From: a virus
IMG/VR virus record: IMGVR_UViG_3300044993_000765
Span: 1-64,000 of that record
DNA length: 64,000 nucleotides
Strand: one strand, 5' to 3'
Part shown: piece after piece, positions 54,901 to 62,141 of the stretch
How the letters are laid out: each line of letters begins with the position of its first letter
How positions within the stretch are numbered: the first letter of the stretch is position 1
The notes under the pieces: model-generated
What the model was told of the DNA's origin: nothing
Seen by the model: the letters and a program-made list of their open reading frames with translations, nothing else
Databases searched by the model: none
Position numbers and translations under genes: made by a program

Positions 54901-56261
54901 GTATCGGCCACTTGGCGCGACCAGCGTTCGCTTTCCACGTTGTAGGTCCAACGTCCTGTCTGCACATGCGCGGGGTCGCTCTCCGACACCGGCTGCACGA
55001 ACGGGTTGCGCGGCGTCGGCACCTTGCCCAGCGCCTGTTCGGCCGCCTCCACCCCGGCCTGATAACTCAACTGCTGCGCTTTCTCGGGGGGCGCGCGATA
55101 CCGCGCCGGTTGAAAGTCGCTGATCCCATCGTCCACTCGGTCGGCGCGCAAATCTTCGCGAATCCAGTCCTTGCCGTTGTAGCCCCACGTCACGCCCGGT
55201 TCGTCGCGATCTTTCTGCGAATAAATCTTCTCGTTTTGCCAATGCGTGACGGCGCGATCAGCGGCTTCGGCCATGAGAAACGCATCGGCCGCCACCAACA
55301 CCAGCGGACCCGTGCCCGTGGCGCCCACGGCGGCCGCCGTGAGCGTGCCGCCGCCCCAGCCCGCGACATTCCGTGCGCCGAAACGTGCCCACTGCTCGTT
55401 CGCGGCGGTCGCGTTGTCCTGCGCCCACAGTTCGCTGGTGCGTACCGTCGTTTGGTACGCATCGAGTCCCGTTGCCGCAATACCGCCCATGCGCAGGGCT
55501 TGGTTGGCGGAAAGATCGCCGACCAGAAATTCAGGCGAGATAAAACCGCGCTGGCCGCGTGGCACGCGGAACGCGCGCTCTGCCGCTTCGGCCCCTTGCT
55601 CGGTCAGCGTCAAGCGACCATTCTCCTGCGCGCTGTCCACCGCCTCCGACAAGCTCTGCAAGCCTCTCGCGGCATTGCCCTTGATGGTTTTCTTTCCGGG
55701 CTGGTCGATGGTCTCCAGGCTGGCGGTCAGATGCGATTCGGATTTCAGCACCGCCGGCCAACGCGCTTCGGGGCCGGTGAGTTTGCCGACCGCCTCGATC
55801 TCAAGCGCATGCGTGCGCTGGTATTCGGGGAGATTGCGAAAGAACGCCGCGTTCCTCGCGTTCGCGGCTTCGGGTGTCATGCCTTCCGGCGTGTTGGTCA
55901 GCAGATCGCCGTTGACCATTGCGAATTTGAGGGTGTCGCAGAGGTGGTTTACTCTTGCCGCTACCCGCTCGGCGGCGGCTCGATTTCCTGCGAGTGTGGC
56001 TTGACCATCCGGCGTTTCGGCCAGCTTTTCAAGTGCGTCTGTCAGTTTGTCAGAATACTCGCCCAGCGGTCCACCATTGTGAGGCGTGACGTCGAGTTTC
56101 AATGCTAATTGCCTGTCGGCAGGCAAGTTCAGCAGATTGCGGTCGCCATGTAAGTCAAACAGACCTCCTCGCGTGAGGTCTTGCAATAGCTTGCTTCTTT
56201 TATACGCATCTTGCTCAATGACGTGATGCCCTTGAAATACAGGCTGGTCGTGCTTAGCCAT
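51939..56261 (-). CDS. X-Tfe: AHH-type nuclease effector with two PG-binding domains and XVIPCD
   Basis: 1440 residues with GGAG upstream of the ATG. The N-terminus is an AHH/HNH-type nuclease candidate: FQGHHVIEQDAYKRS, then NLLNLPADRQ and a later His in LDVTPHNGGPLGEYSDKL. A Gly/Ala-rich hydrophobic segment (GWGGGTLTAAAVGATGTGPL) lies near 310. Two peptidoglycan-binding domains sit near residues 805-865 and 1090-1150 (YPGDRNDQVALLQYRLDQQG and LGDRSDDVELLQYRLDRQGY). The XVIPCD lies near 1275-1400 (THPGHPAHAMYTQALGLIER, LIPVQGDPTTDYCHRAGINT, LHTSLEQSSAMAQ), followed by a poly-Gly tail. XVIPCD marks T4SS effectors aimed at rival bacteria. Long Ala/Glu/Arg-rich linkers join the parts. Confidence 0.85.
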   Translation of the reverse strand: MAKHDQPVFQGHHVIEQDAYKRSKLLQDLTRGGLFDLHGDRNLLNLPADRQLALKLDVTPHNGGPLGEYSDKLTDALEKLAETPDGQATLAGNRAAAERVAARVNHLCDTLKFAMVNGDLLTNTPEGMTPEAANARNAAFFRNLPEYQRTHALEIEAVGKLTGPEARWPAVLKSESHLTASLETIDQPGKKTIKGNAARGLQSLSEAVDSAQENGRLTLTEQGAEAAERAFRVPRGQRGFISPEFLVGDLSANQALRMGGIAATGLDAYQTTVRTSELWAQDNATAANEQWARFGARNVAGWGGGTLTAAAVGATGTGPLVLVAADAFLMAEAADRAVTHWQNEKIYSQKDRDEPGVTWGYNGKDWIREDLRADRVDDGISDFQPARYRAPPEKAQQLSYQAGVEAAEQALGKVPTPRNPFVQPVSESDPAHVQTGRWTYNVESERWSRQVADTVDREGAPEWNAEPEYASPERTAQLNAQARQTIDENLQAGPAAIAMRYQLGHKAYGYGEAGEVPAAVTSAMTTDRLQASDERVYERDAQGTWMRGGEPAPPQRALELDLTRERLLSAMPGYEKELARIPDWTPPTPEQADRAALRRLYVDAGRNPDVRPEEFEAAYAAVQRTRAEHGLIAGVNALELEPNTAGKSIAEIEIRHTRFGGADGKNVETAATTTPNDIAAELRELKSHEQQAPSPAHAAPEQTIAFATPEQRDAAEQAQREANRQGLSNDDTQQAVHAATIGAPARGTTPAEDAIRTPEQALENAPQRERAQDVPTTQNPAQTAAIQAMMAGPRDPDTAYPGDRNDQVALLQYRLDQQGYRGIDGQPLPQNGHYDQDTVYAVAKFQQAHDLPATGIADQPTQYAVAYAQPVPERTITQATPEERDAREQAQREANRQGLSKEDAQQAVDAAAVGASARVMTPAGDAARATEETPENTPQRERVQDTPTAQNVPLAATAVATMARDARDDDAARIERERADIEQHRDAERAARDQTPPNGVQANDSSPPTTAPVSERESAQQPNTTTTEPDVRTATSDRHAASPAVETPREPSPPSTVTAAPERESLPESERTAAKIETTTPAPTTSDPDVLRLGDRSDDVELLQYRLDRQGYRGPDGTQIPQTGQYGPETEHAVRQFQTMHGIPATGIADQDTRDAVDRALAAQRERERGEPSGPNRSTPAQDTPEPAAAARTVGLSASTARSTDDTPEREPEYTARAEAQTAPQTATALDPALAHRAATRDEREEDRQPTQASEQASPAPTLMTHPGHPAHAMYTQALGLIERGDVVPAGLLTQEEKSRLAAGVVAQFLAEDKFATRIDSLCVSTQSAPGPGLPATLIPVQGDPTTDYCHRAGINTQQALHTSLEQSSAMAQAATVMREQVLAQIQAEELAKKERQETEGPVMRIGPRTLTPSSGPQGDGDGGGDGGGGGGGGGGGGGG

Positions 56262-56303
56262 GATGAAATTCTCCGATGAATAAGCAAAGGGCTATCGCAG
56301 CAA

Positions 56304-56957
56304 TCAGAAATCTGCTGCGTCTCTCCAGTGCAAGCCATCCGAGCTGGGCTTGACCCCGATTCCTGCTTTACGGATTGCGTCGTACATGATCCGATCACAG
56401 ATAACGGTGAGCGGTTTCTCTGCCATCCGAAACACATGGGCCGAACCAACGACATCTTTCTTAAATGCAAGCTTCGCGCCCCTCGTAAAATCTATAATTT
56501 CTACGTCTTTCCCTGTGCGAAAATCGTGTTCGATATCAACAAAAAACTCAGAGTTTTCCCTGTCCAGAGCAGATAGTTTTCGCACCACATCGCACAGGTA
56601 GAACTGTGGCCCTTGCGATCCATCAGGCAACACGTAGTCGCATGCGGCGAACTCAAACGCCTCCGGGTCAACGGATTCAAAGACGTTCTTCAATCGCTCT
56701 GACACGAGCCAGTAACCACCAAAATCCCCATCCAGATCATTCGGCGGCCTGTTCTTTCCTGGCCCAGTGCCATGAACTAGACGTGGCGTTTCCGGCAGGG
56801 GCGGAATGCCGCCTTCAGGTGGCCGAATGATGCGAGAGGGCGGCGTCAACAATGCTTCTTCGTTTGCGAGAACGACATTGGATAGCGGCGAACTGCTGCG
56901 CGAATCTGGACGCAGCAAGTAGAACTGTCCTTTCTCGGACTTTTGCTTGGTGGTCAT
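56304..56957 (-). CDS. DUF1629-type immunity protein (Imm11-like)
   Basis: 217 residues from MTTKQKSEKGQFYLLRPDSR at 56957 (GAGGA 7 bases upstream). The core LVSERLKNVFESVDPEAFEF, then YVLPDGSQGPQFYLCDVVRK and a C-terminal VFRMAEKPLTVICDRIMYDA fits the DUF1629 family, often found next to polymorphic toxins, including nuclease types. It stands 42 bases before the AHH effector in the same direction, the expected place for its immunity gene. AT-richer than the surrounding phage genes. A cytoplasmic inhibitor of the nuclease is the natural reading. Confidence 0.75.
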   Translation of the reverse strand: MTTKQKSEKGQFYLLRPDSRSSSPLSNVVLANEEALLTPPSRIIRPPEGGIPPLPETPRLVHGTGPGKNRPPNDLDGDFGGYWLVSERLKNVFESVDPEAFEFAACDYVLPDGSQGPQFYLCDVVRKLSALDRENSEFFVDIEHDFRTGKDVEIIDFTRGAKLAFKKDVVGSAHVFRMAEKPLTVICDRIMYDAIRKAGIGVKPSSDGLHWRDAADF

Positions 56958-57472
56958 CGTGTCCTCACTGCTCATCAATGTGTCGGTGGTCATGCAGGTC
57001 AATCGTATCGATATTTACGTGAAGGCGTCAGCATCAGCAACATGCACGCGACGCTGGCACGGCTTCGCCATTGCGCATCCACGGCCCTTGCGTATCACGT
57101 TCGTAGTCGCGGTGGTCGGATGCGCGCAGTCGGTTGGTCGTGATGGCGGATCGCCTTTACGGCGCACGGCAACTGCTGGCGGATCGTGCAGCCGGTCGTT
57201 TCGATTCGGTCGCAGCCGCTGGTGCGGGGCGATGTCGTTGTTCTCCGTCATGGAGCATTCCTGTCCTGAGTCGTCCAAATTATGACAGCGGGTCCAGCCG
57301 GTGGCACACGGCCGGATTGGCGGGCGCGGTCGTCACAGCAGGTACAGCAACAGGGCGACCAGCCATTTGCAGACCCCGATCACAAGATCGTAGCGCCGCA
57401 TTCTGCGTTGGTCTGCGCAATGCGCACCGTGCCTGCGCCGGGGGCGGCCAGGTGCCGACGTTGCGCGCGCAA
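56958..57472. other. Non-coding stretch with X-Tfe remnant and palindrome
   Basis: Besides the effector remnant at 57034-57160 I see no gene. A 12-base palindrome TTGCGCGCGCAA at 57460-57471 lies one base past the stop of the last CsrA-like gene of cassette 2 and could end that unit. Confidence 0.5.
57034..57160 (-). pseudogene. Remnant of an X-Tfe-like effector gene
   Basis: In one minus-strand frame this reads SAITTNRLRASDHRDYERDT, then QGPWMRNGEAVP and a stop. The intact effector has SAMTTDRLQASDERVYERDA, then QGTWMRGGEPAP at the equivalent place (about 54600-54700). The frame is closed by a stop on each side within about 40 codons. It is therefore a decayed fragment of a second, related effector, left beside the live copy. 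Confidence 0.65.
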
Positions 57473-57895
57473 TCAGGCCGCGTCCTCGATCACATACCCA
57501 TGCGTATCCGCGATGCGACGTGAGTTCGCGTGGGGATCGGTACGTGCGATTTCCTCGCGTCGGATCACCAATCCAGACGGTGCGATCACTGCAATGCGGA
57601 TCTGTCGCTGCCCGCCGCGCACCTTGCGCTTTGCGCTGGTCGCTTCTCCGACAACGATCACCGCATCGCCGAGTTGCAAGGACTCGCCCGTGAGCAACCA
57701 GAGCAGGTAGAACGCGCTGCCGTTGGAAGTCGTCACCGGCCGCAGCGCGTCGCCTTCATCGGCGACCAGGACATCCAGTGGCGCGGCGACGGCGACAAGC
57801 ACGCACGACCCGCGACGATCGCGCACGGTCAACCTCACGTCGTCACCGATGCGCAGGCTTTCGCCCGTCCTTCGATTCAGTACCAACCGGCCCAT
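57473..57895 (-). CDS. Tandem CsrA-like RNA-binding protein (cassette 2, third)
   Basis: 140 residues, AAGGGATGAC just before the ATG. Half 1: RLVLNRRTGESLRIGDDVRL then VLVAVAAPLDVLVAD. Half 2: FYLLWLLTGESLQLGDAVIV then RQIRIAVIAPSGLVIRREEI. As in its cassette 1 counterpart, half 1 holds the beta-1 RR and half 2 the beta-5 RREEI, so one composite RNA site is predicted. One base separates it from the previous gene. It is last of three leftward CsrA-like genes. Confidence 0.8.
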   Translation of the reverse strand: MGRLVLNRRTGESLRIGDDVRLTVRDRRGSCVLVAVAAPLDVLVADEGDALRPVTTSNGSAFYLLWLLTGESLQLGDAVIVVGEATSAKRKVRGGQRQIRIAVIAPSGLVIRREEIARTDPHANSRRIADTHGYVIEDAA

Positions 57896-57896
57896 G

Positions 57897-58268
57897 TCAT
57901 CCCTTCCTTTGGTAGCGCGACAGGCGCGCGCCCTGGGTACGCGCGATTTGCATCGCTTCAGGTGCCTCTATCTCGAACTGCGCATCGCGCATCGCACGCG
58001 CGGTGCCTGCGTGTTCTCGCGCATCGCTGATGCGTACGCGCACCGGGCCAATCTCGAACGCATCACCGTCGAACAGGGCGAGGACGTGCGCGCGCCAACC
58101 GAATCCGCACGGCGCACTGGCGCGGAAGCCGTCCACGTCGCCCAGTGCGTTGTCCTGATGGGCCTCGATGTAGACGTACCAGGTGCCATCGACCCACCCG
58201 GTCAGATTCAAGCGGATGTGGTCGCCAAAACTGACGATTTCGCCGATGGCGACGTGCAGCACGCGCAT
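57897..58268 (-). CDS. Diverged tandem CsrA-like protein (cassette 2, second)
   Basis: 123 residues, start overlapping the previous stop (TGATG). Half 1: MRVLHVAIGEIVSFGDHIRL then WYVYIEAHQDNALGD. Half 2: AHVLALFDGDAFEIGPVRVR then AQFEIEAPEAMQIAR. Spacing of strands and the I(x)AP turn place it in the same tandem-CsrA group, but both RNA-contact motifs are lost, and it has no counterpart in cassette 1. It may be a structural or regulatory partner of the others. Confidence 0.6.
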   Translation of the reverse strand: MRVLHVAIGEIVSFGDHIRLNLTGWVDGTWYVYIEAHQDNALGDVDGFRASAPCGFGWRAHVLALFDGDAFEIGPVRVRISDAREHAGTARAMRDAQFEIEAPEAMQIARTQGARLSRYQRKG

Positions 58269-58714
58269 CAGCGATGCCCCGAGAAAGTACCGGCCTCGCC
58301 CAGCGTCCCGCCCAAGGGGGCGCGCGGCAACGCGGAGGAGGCCGGCAGGGAAACCGGGGCGAACCTGTCCCGGAGCGATGAGCCGATAACCCGATCCGCC
58401 ACGGCGGACGCGATGCCAAGGTGAACCGCGTCATCGCAGCCGCGTGCATGTGGCACCACGTCGCCGGGCAACCAGACCTGCAAGGCCAGATGCCCCAGTC
58501 GGAAGCGGCGCACGGCCAGCAGTGAGAAGACATAGCCCCAGGTGCCGTCCGCGCGGCGTAGCGGCTCCAGGCGCGCGCCGTCCAGCCACAGGCAGATGCC
58601 GGCTGCCGCGCTCACAGACAGCGCCACACGGGGACCGATGCGAGCCTGGACGACGATCCGGCTTCCTTCACCAACCCGGACGGGTTGGCCAACACGGCAC
58701 GTCATCACCTCCAC
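58268..58714 (-). CDS. Diverged tandem CsrA-like protein (cassette 2, first)
   Basis: 148 residues from GTG at 58714, preceded by AGGAGGTG at ideal spacing. Start VEVMTCRVGQPVRVGEGSRI parallels MLVMTCKLGG of the cassette 1 gene; half 2 has YVFSLLAVRRFRLGHLALQV, WLPGDVVPHARGCDDAVHLG and IASAVADRV. The last ~40 residues are an extra Ser/Pro-rich tail. The CsrA fold is recognisable but key RNA contacts are changed. First gene of the leftward unit. Confidence 0.65.
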   Translation of the reverse strand: MEVMTCRVGQPVRVGEGSRIVVQARIGPRVALSVSAAAGICLWLDGARLEPLRRADGTWGYVFSLLAVRRFRLGHLALQVWLPGDVVPHARGCDDAVHLGIASAVADRVIGSSLRDRFAPVSLPASSALPRAPLGGTLGEAGTFSGHR

Positions 58715-58760
58715 GGGACACCTCCTGTGTGGCCGGACGAGGAGGCCGGCGGCAGGCGCA

Positions 58761-58787
58761 TCGTTACCGGCGTTAACGCTGGTGTCA
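58761..58787 (-). promoter_or_regulatory. Promoter with palindromic operator, cassette 2
   Basis: On the minus strand a perfect -35 TTGACA (58782-58787) is followed directly by the near-perfect palindrome CCAGCGTTAACGCCGG (58766-58781) and then TAACGA as a possible -10. The palindrome fills the spacer, the classic place for a repressor to block RNA polymerase. It serves the CsrA-like genes and lies 67 bases from the divergent repressor start. Confidence 0.6.
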
Positions 58788-58847
58788 ATAGGATGAATTT
58801 CTGATGTAGGCTTACACCATCCCCGTTCAGCCCGGAACCTGCCCCCC

Positions 58848-59504
58848 ATGAACAAGTATTCCCAAGCCTTCCACGACGCCATGAAACGCACCGGCCTGCG
58901 TAACGTCGTGATCGCCGCGCACGTCGGGAAAGTCGGCAACAACTGTGTTGCGCAGTGGCGTTCGGGGCGTCGCCCCATCCCCGCCGAACACGCGCCCAAG
59001 GTCGCCGGCCTCCTCGGCATCCTTCCCGAGCAGATCAGCGAGTCCTACGATCGACTGGTGAAGGCGGGTGCTCTGCTGCCGGATGCGGTGCCCGGCCGAA
59101 ATGCGCCGCCGTACGGCCATATCGTGCTGTCGGAACTGGAGGATTTCAGCCGAGAAGCCGAACAGCCGCGCATCTGGCTCCCGGAGTCGATCACCAAGCG
59201 CAAGCTGGGCCTGACGCGGCCCGCCGACGTGCGCTGGGCGCTGCAACCGTCGCTGTCGATGGCCCCGGACATCGAGCGGCAGGCGCTGGTGCTGATCGAC
59301 ATCACCGCGCAGCGGCACGAGGACGTGGTGGACGGTGGCCTGTACGCCTACGCGCTATGGGGCAGGCCGGACATCCGGCGCATCCTGGTCCGCCGCGATG
59401 CCTGGACGCTGGTGGGGACCAACCCGGAAGTGGAACGGGTGACGGTGACTGAGGAAGAATTGCCGGAGCTTCGCGTGTTCGGCAGCGTGATCGGCTGGAT
59501 TTGA
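58848..59504 (+). CDS. CI-like repressor with HTH and degenerate S24 domain (cassette 2)
   Basis: 218 residues. HTH near 8-50: AFHDAMKRTGLRNVVIAAHV, then NCVAQWRSGRRPIP. The S24-like part has LQPSLSMAPDIERQALVLID, DVVDGGLYAYALWG and RVFGSVIGWI. Ser is present at the catalytic position (SLSM), but the Lys is Arg (DIRRILV), so self-cleavage is again unlikely. The pair of repressors is similar over the full length, with the same GRRPxP after the HTH. The recognition helix differs, suggesting separate operators. No ribosome site is evident before the ATG. Confidence 0.85.
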   Translation: MNKYSQAFHDAMKRTGLRNVVIAAHVGKVGNNCVAQWRSGRRPIPAEHAPKVAGLLGILPEQISESYDRLVKAGALLPDAVPGRNAPPYGHIVLSELEDFSREAEQPRIWLPESITKRKLGLTRPADVRWALQPSLSMAPDIERQALVLIDITAQRHEDVVDGGLYAYALWGRPDIRRILVRRDAWTLVGTNPEVERVTVTEEELPELRVFGSVIGWI

Positions 59505-59607
59505 CGGGCGGGATCGGGCCTAGAATGGCATGACGCCAGCGCGGCGATCGGCACACCCTGTCGGATCAGACAGGGGCGGCGACAACACAGGGAACAGGGA
59601 GCGGAAT

Positions 59608-61155
59608 GTGGGCAAGACCTGGGGCAGGTATCTCGCGAAGGGCATCGTCATCGCCGTGGTGTACGGCGTCGCCTATCTGGCGCTGCGCTACATCTCGTTC
59701 AACCAGTGGTTCCTGCCGGCGGGGTTGCGCGCGGCATGCCTGCTGTTCCTGCCGTATCGGTATTGGCCCTTCCTCTTTCTTGGGGAAGCGGGACTCACGC
59801 TGTCCAAGAAGATCGAGATGATCGATGTCTATGGTGCAGCATGGGTCTACCTTAGTCCGTTGCTCATGCCGCCGATGGTCTCGGCGCTTCCATTTCTGGT
59901 CAGAAGGAAGCTGGGAACCGGTGATCGGTTGATGCGATGGCTGCCATTGCCCGCAGCCCTGATGGCCATTTGGTCTTCGACTTGCAATTTCGCGGTGAAT
60001 CGTCTTCTTGACGGTCCAAATCATCCAGAAGACTTGAAGGCATTCTTGGGGTTTGTCATTGGCGACTACCTCGGGATTCTCACCGCGCTGATGATCGTTT
60101 TTTTGTTTCGATCCCTGCGAAGAGAGCGCCATGTCTCATTTGGCTTCATCCGTGACTCCGTGATTTCCGCTGCACTGATCGGATTCGCCTACGTCTGGAT
60201 CGAGCACTTTCTAGCCGAGGACGATTTTCTCCGTCTTGCGTTGCTCATGACGATGACGATTCCCATCGTACTACTGACCTTTTTCCACGGTTGGAGAGGA
60301 GCCGCTGTTGGCTCATTACTGGCGAGTCTTGGAGTCGCCCAGGCGATGACCTATACCGGAATCCAGAACTCAAACAATGACTTGGTTCTCTACGCTCAGA
60401 TGGGCCTTGTAGTAACGTCTGCCATGTTGCTTCTGCTGGGCGGGCAGATCACTCGACACTATGAAAGCGCCAAAGCGTCAGGTTTCGCGCAACAGGAAGC
60501 ACTGAAGCTCGCACGCATGCAGTTGCTGTCCAATGAGCCTGCGGTGCGTGACCAACTCATCATCATGGCGAGCATGCAGGTGCAGATGGACGACGCCCGC
60601 GACCTGCTCGCCAAGGATCTGCACGCCAACGGCAAGGCACGCGAGGCGATGGAGTTGAACCGCCGCGGCGTCGAGCATCGGCAACTGTTCGAGGTGCAGT
60701 CGCTGGTGGTCTATCCCATCGGCATCGAGCGCGACGGCTTGTTCGGCGTGCTCGACACCGCCGCCTTCCGCGAGTCGCGCGCCAGCGGCGTGGCGGTCGA
60801 GTTCGCCTTCGGCCGCATCGACCCGCGCACGCTGTCGGAAGACTTGCAGGTGTCGGCCTACCGTTGCCTGTGCCACGCCATCGATCACCTGTCGGACTGG
60901 GAGCCGGCCCGCTACCGCCTGCGCCTGCGGGTCTGGCATGGTCGCGCCCGGCGTGGACTCTACCTGTCGGTCGCCATCGACACCGAGTACGCTCGCCACG
61001 TCACGCCGCACGGCGAGAGCGCCCTGCTGCTGCTGGAGGCACGGGTCAAGGTCCACGGCGGGCTGCTGCGCCGTACGCCGCACGGCATTCGCCTGCTTCT
61101 GTCGGAGCCGGCCGGGGAGCCTGCCGCCTTCCAGCCGCTGCCCCACACGGAGTAA
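59608..61155 (+). CDS. MASE1-like membrane sensor with degenerate kinase C-terminus (cassette 2)
   Basis: 515 residues from GTG at 59608 (GGGAG 9 bases upstream), giving nearly the same length as the cassette 1 copy; the ATG at 59530 lacks a ribosome site. About eight membrane helices with FNQWFLPAGLRAACLLFLPY, FVIGDYLGILTALMIVFLF, LASLGVAQAMTYTG. The C-terminal part has the linker helix EALKLARMQLLSNEP and the reduced N-box LQVSAYRCLCHAI; conserved kinase His and ATP-lid glycines are not visible. Middle bases are AT-richer than both ends. A signal-sensing partner of the adjacent repressor is inferred. Confidence 0.75.
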   Translation: MGKTWGRYLAKGIVIAVVYGVAYLALRYISFNQWFLPAGLRAACLLFLPYRYWPFLFLGEAGLTLSKKIEMIDVYGAAWVYLSPLLMPPMVSALPFLVRRKLGTGDRLMRWLPLPAALMAIWSSTCNFAVNRLLDGPNHPEDLKAFLGFVIGDYLGILTALMIVFLFRSLRRERHVSFGFIRDSVISAALIGFAYVWIEHFLAEDDFLRLALLMTMTIPIVLLTFFHGWRGAAVGSLLASLGVAQAMTYTGIQNSNNDLVLYAQMGLVVTSAMLLLLGGQITRHYESAKASGFAQQEALKLARMQLLSNEPAVRDQLIIMASMQVQMDDARDLLAKDLHANGKAREAMELNRRGVEHRQLFEVQSLVVYPIGIERDGLFGVLDTAAFRESRASGVAVEFAFGRIDPRTLSEDLQVSAYRCLCHAIDHLSDWEPARYRLRLRVWHGRARRGLYLSVAIDTEYARHVTPHGESALLLLEARVKVHGGLLRRTPHGIRLLLSEPAGEPAAFQPLPHTE

Positions 61156-61191
61156 GCCCGGACGCCCTCGCGGGCTTCCGGGCCGCCGTCC

Positions 61192-61644
61192 TCACTCCGC
61201 CGCGCCCAGGGTGCGGATGAGCCAACGGGTCACGCTGCCGTCCTGGTAGCGCACCACTTCCACGTCGGTGCCGCGATACAGCACGCTGGGCACGCCCGCC
61301 GGCACGGCATCGCCGGGCACGGCCACACGGTCGGCGTCGGTGCCGATCGGCATGATCCAGGCGGTGCCGCCGATGCGCCCGGCTGCCGCGCGCACGGTGC
61401 CGGCGGAATCGTTGATCTGCACGTAGCGCACGCCGTCGCGCTGGAACTCGTAGATCTGCCAGGCGGGATCGGCGGCAAGATCGACGGCGGCCGGGAAGGA
61501 CTCGCCGAGTCCACTTGAGGCCGCTTGGCTCCAGTGCCCATCGGCGGGGCAACCGCATTTCGCCCAGGCGCTCGGCGTGAAGAATAGTGCGCAGGCCAGC
61601 AGGGCGAGCGGCGCGCAGGCGGAACGGGAAAGATACATCGACAT
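61192..61644 (-). CDS. Secreted small protein with CxC motif (cassette 2)
   Basis: 150 residues, AAAGGAG upstream of the ATG. Signal peptide (LALLACALFFTPSAWA) and mature start KCGCPADG. The core YEFQRDGVRYVQINDSAG, then GRIGGTAWIMPIGTDADRVA and VEVVRYQDGSVTRWLIRTLG aligns along its whole length with the cassette 1 protein. Family unknown. It converges on the MASE1 gene, 36 bases away. Confidence 0.75.
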   Translation of the reverse strand: MSMYLSRSACAPLALLACALFFTPSAWAKCGCPADGHWSQAASSGLGESFPAAVDLAADPAWQIYEFQRDGVRYVQINDSAGTVRAAAGRIGGTAWIMPIGTDADRVAVPGDAVPAGVPSVLYRGTDVEVVRYQDGSVTRWLIRTLGAAE

Positions 61645-61752
61645 GATGAAACTCCTTTGGTCTTGGTCCGTGTTGAGGTGCTAACGGCGCGACGGTTCCC
61701 CCGGCCTGCCGTTAACGATGGATGGCCCGCTTGGCGTCTTCGCAGCGGGCAT

Positions 61753-61767
61753 CTTGACGGTACCACC
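61753..61767. promoter_or_regulatory. Conserved 15-mer upstream of secreted gene, copy 2
   Basis: CTTGACGGTACCACC, 109 bases before the start of the secreted-protein gene. It differs in one base from the cassette 1 copy at 39874-39888. Similar placement before paralogous genes argues for function. Confidence 0.45.
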
Positions 61768-62071
61768 CCTATTCGCGTCCCGGCCCGTGCCGGCCGCACT
61801 GCGCCGCAGGCGGCATCGCCGGGGTTCGCGAGCAGCATCCGGATCGCACGCTGGCGCGCTTCGTGCGCCGTCCTGAGCGGTGGCTCCCCCCGTTCCTGCG
61901 GCCTTCTGGCCGTGTGGTGCGGGTGGTGCGGCGGCCGATGGATGCCATGCCCACGCTGCGGAACTGCAGGGGACGACGTGGCCGCTGGGGGTGTGCGCCG
62001 CGATGCGCGTTCGCCGGAAAGGTTCTGGCCCATTCTGGCCGTTGGCTTCAGGTGGGCGTGCCGCCCCCGCG

Positions 62072-62141
62072 CGCGCGCGCGGAACGATTGGTTTTCCGCC
62101 CCTTCTGGGCGCGATCCTGACGCCCTCGCGCGCGCGGAACG
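62072..62141. repeat. Pair of 15-bp direct repeats
   Basis: CGCGCGCGCGGAACG occurs exactly at 62072-62086 and 62127-62141, spaced 55 bases start to start. They could be protein-binding sites near the replication-type genes or chance in GC-rich DNA. Confidence 0.4.

Noticed and set aside
54087-56108. 673-codon plus-strand frame opposite the AHH effector
   Set aside because: Shadow frame; the composition is not protein-like and the minus strand encodes the recognised domains.
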